Origin: Bog-756 sp049521915
GTDB lineage: Bacteria > Actinomycetota > Acidimicrobiia > Acidimicrobiales > RAAP-2
Length of the DNA stretch: 35,758 nt
Direction: 5' to 3'
Assembly (NCBI GenBank): GCA_049521915.1
Contig: JBEKOI010000004.1
Span: 1 to 35,758, forward strand
Shown here one piece after another: positions 32,530 to 35,758 of this stretch. A program made the position numbers and the translations under genes. The notes beneath the pieces are model-generated. The model did no database searches, was not told the origin of the DNA, and saw nothing but the letters and a program-made list of their open reading frames with translations. Position 1 is the stretch's first letter, and each line of letters starts with the position of its first letter.

Positions 32530-33387
32530 TCAACTGGCCTCTTCAGCCAGTGTCGATATCACCGACCACGAAGTGCCGACTTCCCGCGTCGGCTGCTGAG
32601 CGCCCTCGGAGTTGCGACGTGAACCGCGCTTGCGCTCCGCGTGGATCGTCCTCAGCACCCGAAATCCGTCGGAGAACGCGTTCAGGTTGCTGGCACCGAA
32701 ACGCCGGCTCCGCTCGAAGCTCGGAACCTCCGCAACCCGCAGATGCGCCTTGGCGATCCGGACATTGATCAGCGTCTCCACCTCGAATCCGTCACCCCAC
32801 AGCATCATCCCATCATCGGTGTCGTCGGGCTCTCCCGCCTCGAGGTCGATGACCGACAGGCACTCCCGGCGGAAAGCGTTGTAGCCGTAGCAGAGGTCGG
32901 TGTACCGGGTCCCATAGAGGTAGTTGACGATCTTGTTCAACCAGAAGTTCCCAAACTGCCGAATCCGGCTGATGTCGCTACTTCCGGCCCCGGGCATGAA
33001 GCGCGAGCCCTTGGCGAAATCCGCGCCCTCACGGAGAGCGGCTACGAATCGGGGAATCTCCTCCGGGCTGTTCGACCCGTCCGCATCGAGCATCACAATG
33101 AAGTCTCCGGTCGCCACGGCAAAACCACACGCGAGGGCATTGCCCTTTCCCTTTCGGGTCTGGCCCACGACGATGATGTCGGGTCGGAGACGGCGAGCCA
33201 CGTTGACCGTGTTGTCCGTCGAATCACCGTCGACCAGAATCACCTCGTGAATATCCGAGGACAGGCCCGCGAACACATGGGGAAGGTTCTGGGCCTCGTT
33301 CTTCGCTGGTATTACAACGGTCACGGTTGGTTCGGACTGGATGAAGCTCACGTTCCGCTGTGTGCGCTCCGCCTCGCCAAGCGTCAT
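32530..33387 (-). CDS. family 2 glycosyltransferase resembling dolichyl-phosphate mannose synthase
   Basis: This is a GT-A glycosyltransferase of about 285 residues. It shows VTVVIPAKNEAQNLP at about 22-36, VILVDGDSTDNT, TRKGKGNALACGF and the catalytic metal site VMLDADGSNSPEEI (about 101-114), then a hydrophilic acceptor region (NAFRRECLSVIDL, GDGFEVET). This is the polyprenyl-phosphate sugar transferase pattern seen in dolichyl-phosphate mannose synthases and undecaprenyl-phosphate glycosyltransferases. It would make the lipid-linked sugar donor used outside the membrane by GT-C proteins such as the large membrane protein downstream. The ATG at 33387 has AGGTGGG upstream. It is the first gene of the leftward arm. 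Confidence 0.87.
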   Translation of the reverse strand: MTLGEAERTQRNVSFIQSEPTVTVVIPAKNEAQNLPHVFAGLSSDIHEVILVDGDSTDNTVNVARRLRPDIIVVGQTRKGKGNALACGFAVATGDFIVMLDADGSNSPEEIPRFVAALREGADFAKGSRFMPGAGSSDISRIRQFGNFWLNKIVNYLYGTRYTDLCYGYNAFRRECLSVIDLEAGEPDDTDDGMMLWGDGFEVETLINVRIAKAHLRVAEVPSFERSRRFGASNLNAFSDGFRVLRTIHAERKRGSRRNSEGAQQPTREVGTSWSVISTLAEEAS

Positions 33388-33996
33388 TCCCACCTGCCTT
33401 TCATCTCGTGAGCGGTCCCACAACAGTGAAGCTGATTCGGGCCTGGGCTCGCGTCGACCACCACGCCCGACCATTGGGTAGCTTGACACCTTCACCTCTC
33501 CTGCGATCCACAGAATTGATCCCCAGCCGTATCGTGTGGACCACCGGAAGCCCACAACTCTAGGATCGATGTACCGCCTGATCAAGCTCCGGATCAGTGG
33601 TGATTCGACCTCTCTACGTGGTGGTCTACGTGGTGGCCCGATGCCCTCCCTTCTGGCTCCGATCCCGGGCAAATTGACCGAGCTCGAGTGTCCGACCGGC
33701 CGGTCCTGATCCCGGGAGGTTCGTCTCGGCGGTGGTCAGGGCCCCTCGCGCCCCTCGGGAGTCCCCGGCCGGTCGAGCCCGGCCCGAGCTGTCGGCCCAA
33801 ATTTATTTCTCCCGGGACGTGGATTCCGGTGGTGCTTCCGTATTTCCTGTATCCAATCGGCTGATTCTGTGGCCTTGAGGGCCTTCATCCCGCCCATGAA
33901 TGGGTCCCACTATCCTGTACTTGGGTTGAATACAGTTATGGGCGTGAACCATCGATATGAGCCACGTCACGATGAGCGCAACAAGGGGACACGAGG
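33388..33996. other. 609-base divergent intergenic region
   Basis: This region lies between the leftward glycosyltransferase and the rightward small Cys protein. I find no gene. It holds a doubled TCTACGTGGTGG (near 33611-33635), two copies of GATCCCGGG (near 33660 and 33713), and the inverted repeat at 33915-33935. The right part (33795-33990) is AT-richer and is the likely promoter area for the Cys protein. Confidence 0.5.
33915..33935. promoter_or_regulatory. inverted repeat CTGTA-N11-TACAG
   Basis: A perfect five-base inverted repeat with an eleven-base spacer lies about 60 bases before the GTG of the small Cys protein, in AT-richer DNA. The size fits a dimeric regulator. It is not the actinobacterial LexA box (GAAC-N4-GTTC). 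Confidence 0.4.
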
Positions 33997-34242
33997 GTGG
34001 TAGGACGTGACGACAAAGGGCCACGTGTGCTTTCACATCGATACGGCACGTGCCACCGCTGCGGATGGAAGGGGTCCGTTGTGAAGGTCAAGCGCCACGA
34101 TCGAAAACGAATGAACGTCGGCCGCGACTATGGCCGCATGTGCGACGAGTGTTTCCACGATCTTCTCGGCCCCCAGGTCGCACAAAGTGAACGTGAAGGG
34201 GCAGGCAAGCGCAGATCGGTGCGGAACCGCCACGTAGCCTGA
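33997..34242 (+). CDS. small four-cysteine (zinc-ribbon-like) protein
   Basis: This 81-residue basic protein has two CxxC pairs, CHRC at about 19-22 and CDEC at about 49-52, spaced as in zinc ribbons. Between them is a Lys/Arg-rich stretch (VVKVKRHDRKRMNVGRDYGR), which suits contact with nucleic acid. The C-terminus is also basic. I recognise no named family; a small zinc-binding, possibly nucleic-acid-binding protein is inferred. The start is GTG 33997, with GAGG-like purines before it. It stands alone, with long non-coding stretches on both sides. Confidence 0.7.
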   Translation: MVGRDDKGPRVLSHRYGTCHRCGWKGSVVKVKRHDRKRMNVGRDYGRMCDECFHDLLGPQVAQSEREGAGKRRSVRNRHVA

Positions 34243-35080
34243 GTTGAGGGCAATGTCTCAGAGTAAGGTGCCCTCAGTTCTCGTACTCCCAACGCTGCTA
34301 CGTACCGCTTAGCCGGAATGGCACGTGCTCAATTCGTCTTCAAGTGGCGGAACAGTGGCGCGCCAGTGGACGGGACCAGACCGCCGTTCCTGCGATTCGT
34401 TCACCCGGAAGTCGAATGGGGAAACTGCCTGATCCCCTGGCACACCGGACCGCACGTCGCCTCCACGGATCCGTCCGGGACAATGCCAATTCGGAAACGA
34501 TCGTGCCTCTCGAATCGAACGAGACACTCCCCTCGAAGAGCACACAATGTCCGGAACGGTTGCTTCCAATATCTCGGTCACCTTAGGAGATAATCGATCG
34601 AGCAATTGCGTCTGCGATATTCGGAGTGGCGGCGTCGAGAGTCCGGTCCGGACACCTCGGCTCCGCCAGTGGCCGGACAATGACAACACGCCACCACTCC
34701 CTCGAAGCTCGCCGATCGATCGAGGCCGGGCACCGACGATCAACGTCGTCCATCCGACCGGGTGTCGGGATGGCATTGCGCAGTGGTTGATTGATTGCGC
34801 ATCCCGATCCCCGGTCGCATTCAGTGGTCCCCGGGGCATCGGTGTTGCTGCCTTTGAGCACGAGAAGATGGCACATGGTGCGGAGACCCTCTCCCTTGTT
34901 GCGCTCGCACTGACGAGTCCCACAACTGGGCGGCCGCGGCCCGGCCCCTTTGTCAATTCCTTCCGGCAACACATGGAGCATTGATCACTGTTCTGACTGC
35001 GCATTGCCAGAAAGAGAGCAACAAGTGGCACTTCATCGGTTGGCGACCGAGGCTCGTTTGTGAAGGAAATACCCCTCAAT

Positions 35081-35143
35081 GTGATGGGAGGAATACTCCC
35101 TGTGATGGGAGGAATACTCCCTGTGTTGGGGGGACTACTCCAC
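35081..35143. repeat. three tandem 21-bp hairpin-forming repeats
   Basis: GTGATGGGAGGAATACTCCC plus T is present twice without change (35081-35101, 35102-35122) and once diverged (35123-35143). Each unit holds an inverted repeat, GGGAG-GAATA-CTCCC, so the array could form three small hairpins in a row. The period is a multiple of three, and on the + strand one frame reads VMGGILP repeats. Confidence 0.9.
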
Positions 35144-35267
35144 GTGAACGGAGCACGTTTCCGACATATGCGACCCCAGGTAACCACTGTTAATCTGCAC
35201 TCGTGTCTGGCGTTTTATCAGCGGTATCCGGCGTGCCGTGCCGAATTCACGTCGATCTAAGGGCTTT

Positions 35268-35308
35268 GTGACGCAGTCGGCCGGCCCGTGGTCGGCCGGC
35301 AAAGTCAC
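35268..35308. terminator. nested hairpin upstream of the repeat-protein gene
   Basis: The inner stem GCCGGCC (35280-35286) pairs with GGCCGGC (35294-35300) over a seven-base loop. The outer stem GTGAC (35268-35272) pairs with GTCAC (35304-35308). It is very stable, about 75 bases before the TTG start at 35384. It could be a terminator of something upstream or a leader structure controlling the gene. Confidence 0.5.
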
Positions 35309-35383
35309 CAGCCGCAATGACCTGTCATCCCCTCACTGTGCTGAACCGGTCCGCCGGCGCCATTCCCCGGGAGAAGAGCGAAA

Positions 35384-35758
35384 TTGAACAAGCATCTACA
35401 CGGCAAGAACCGAAGGAAGACGGCCATCGTCGGTGCCGCGTGCCTTGCCATCGTCTTCAGTGGCTACGGTATCGCCGCCGCAGACACCGGTTCACTGACA
35501 CTCGCAGCTGGATCCTCCGAGTCGATCAGCTGCGGCGGTGCGGCTCTGTCGATCACCGACCTGGCGCCCTCGTCGCTGACCCTGAACTGCGGCACCGCAG
35601 GCGGGGGGCCGTCGAGCACGGGGGGCCCGTCGAGCACGGGGGGCCCGTCGAGCACGGGGGGGCCGTCGAGCACCGGGGGGCCGTCGAGCACGGGGGGGCC
35701 GTCGAGCACGGGCGGCCCGTCGAGCACGGGGGGGCCGTCGAGCACCGGGGGGCCGTCG
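35384..35758 (+). CDS. exported protein with GGPSST repeats (3' end outside the window)
   Basis: The first 125 codons are visible. The start is TTG 35384, preceded by GGGAGAAGA. A basic start (NKHLHGKNRRK) and a hydrophobic core (AIVGAACLAIVFSGYGIAAA) make a signal peptide, cleaved near the ADTG at about 33-36. A short mature domain with two Cys (SISCGGAAL, LTLNCGT) follows. Then GGPSST is repeated from about residue 75, eight full times and running off the edge. It is likely a surface or secreted protein with a Ser/Thr-rich stalk that could be glycosylated. What follows the repeats is not known. Confidence 0.8.
   Translation, partial: MNKHLHGKNRRKTAIVGAACLAIVFSGYGIAAADTGSLTLAAGSSESISCGGAALSITDLAPSSLTLNCGTAGGGPSSTGGPSSTGGPSSTGGPSSTGGPSSTGGPSSTGGPSSTGGPSSTGGPS
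35609..35758 (+). repeat. 18-bp tandem repeat coding for PSSTGG
   Basis: The unit CCGTCGAGCACGGGGGGC, with small third-position changes, occurs eight times (35609-35752) and continues to the window end. It keeps the frame. Such near-identical units change copy number easily, and an assembly may end here because of it. Confidence 0.95.

Larger units (their letters stand above)
34243..35383. other. 1.1-kb region without a convincing gene
   Basis: This stretch is clearly less GC-rich than the rest of the window. Long open frames exist on both strands (for example 34309-35187 minus and 34547-34984 plus), but their products are Ser/Arg/Pro/Cys-rich like antisense translations, match no family I know, and lack ribosome-binding sites. 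It contains the 21-bp hairpin repeats at 35081 and the nested hairpin at 35268. A non-coding RNA, a decayed gene or a long regulatory leader for the gene at 35384 are all possible. Confidence 0.45.

Noticed and set aside
33915..33935. Inverted repeat considered as a LexA (SOS) box
   Set aside because: The spacing between CTG and CAG is 15 bases instead of the 10 of the enterobacterial box, and it does not match the actinobacterial GAAC-N4-GTTC form.
35081..35143. Repeats considered as a CRISPR array
   Set aside because: The units are directly adjacent with no spacers, only three copies exist, and no cas gene is present.
34309..35187. 292-codon open frame on the minus strand in the gene-poor region
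   Set aside because: Ser/Arg/Pro/Cys-rich product, no ribosome-binding site, no recognisable domain, and it would translate the hairpin repeats as PPITGSI units. Not enough to call a gene.
35464..35745. Minus-strand frame coding for LDGPPV repeats
   Set aside because: It is the reverse of the GGPSST repeats. The + strand has a signal peptide and a ribosome-binding site.

Overview
The window looks like a chromosomal piece of a high-GC actinobacterium, most likely of the class Acidimicrobiia. This is an inference from three things: GC-rich codon use, many GTG/TTG starts, and secreted proteins built from a 42-residue repeat (core YWLVASDGG...FSFGDAxFYGSTG) that I associate with that class. No rRNA, tRNA, transposase, phage gene or CRISPR array is visible.

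Left third (1-10.9 kb): housekeeping and catabolic genes. A leftward pair encodes an acyl-CoA dehydrogenase and, overlapping its end, anthranilate phosphoribosyltransferase (trpD). Divergent from it, across a region with a 20-bp tandem repeat, a coupled pair encodes a 2,4-dienoyl-CoA-reductase-like SDR and an enoyl-CoA hydratase; a cytochrome P450 follows on the other strand. Together they suggest acyl-CoA or terpenoid/steroid breakdown. Next come a peptidoglycan-binding lipoprotein, an amidase_3-like protein that has lost one zinc ligand, a small Smr-domain protein, a universal stress protein, a GH1 beta-glucosidase and a glyoxalase-fold protein.

Middle (10.9-18.2 kb): three nearby exported proteins carry 3, 4 and 6 copies of the same 42-residue repeat, joined respectively to an amidase_3 domain, a PQQ-type beta-propeller and a DUF4397-like region. 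A lipoprotein glycoside hydrolase of the (beta/alpha)8 type follows.

Right half (18.5-33.4 kb): an exopolysaccharide or cell-surface glycan locus. The rightward arm has a GMC-like flavoprotein with an embedded [4Fe-4S] motif, an overlapping NAD-dependent epimerase, a family 2 glycosyltransferase coupled to a polysaccharide deacetylase, a polytopic membrane protein ending in an Ig-like domain, a secreted GH16 glucanase and a second glycosyltransferase. The leftward arm has a dolichyl-phosphate-mannose-synthase-like glycosyltransferase, two membrane proteins and a Wzx-type flippase. The likely logic is synthesis of a lipid-linked glycan, flipping, modification, and trimming by the secreted hydrolases.

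Right end (33.4-35.8 kb): a small Cys-rich protein, then more than 1.1 kb with no convincing gene but with three tandem hairpin-forming 21-bp repeats and a large nested hairpin, and finally the start of an exported protein made of GGPSST repeats that runs off the window.
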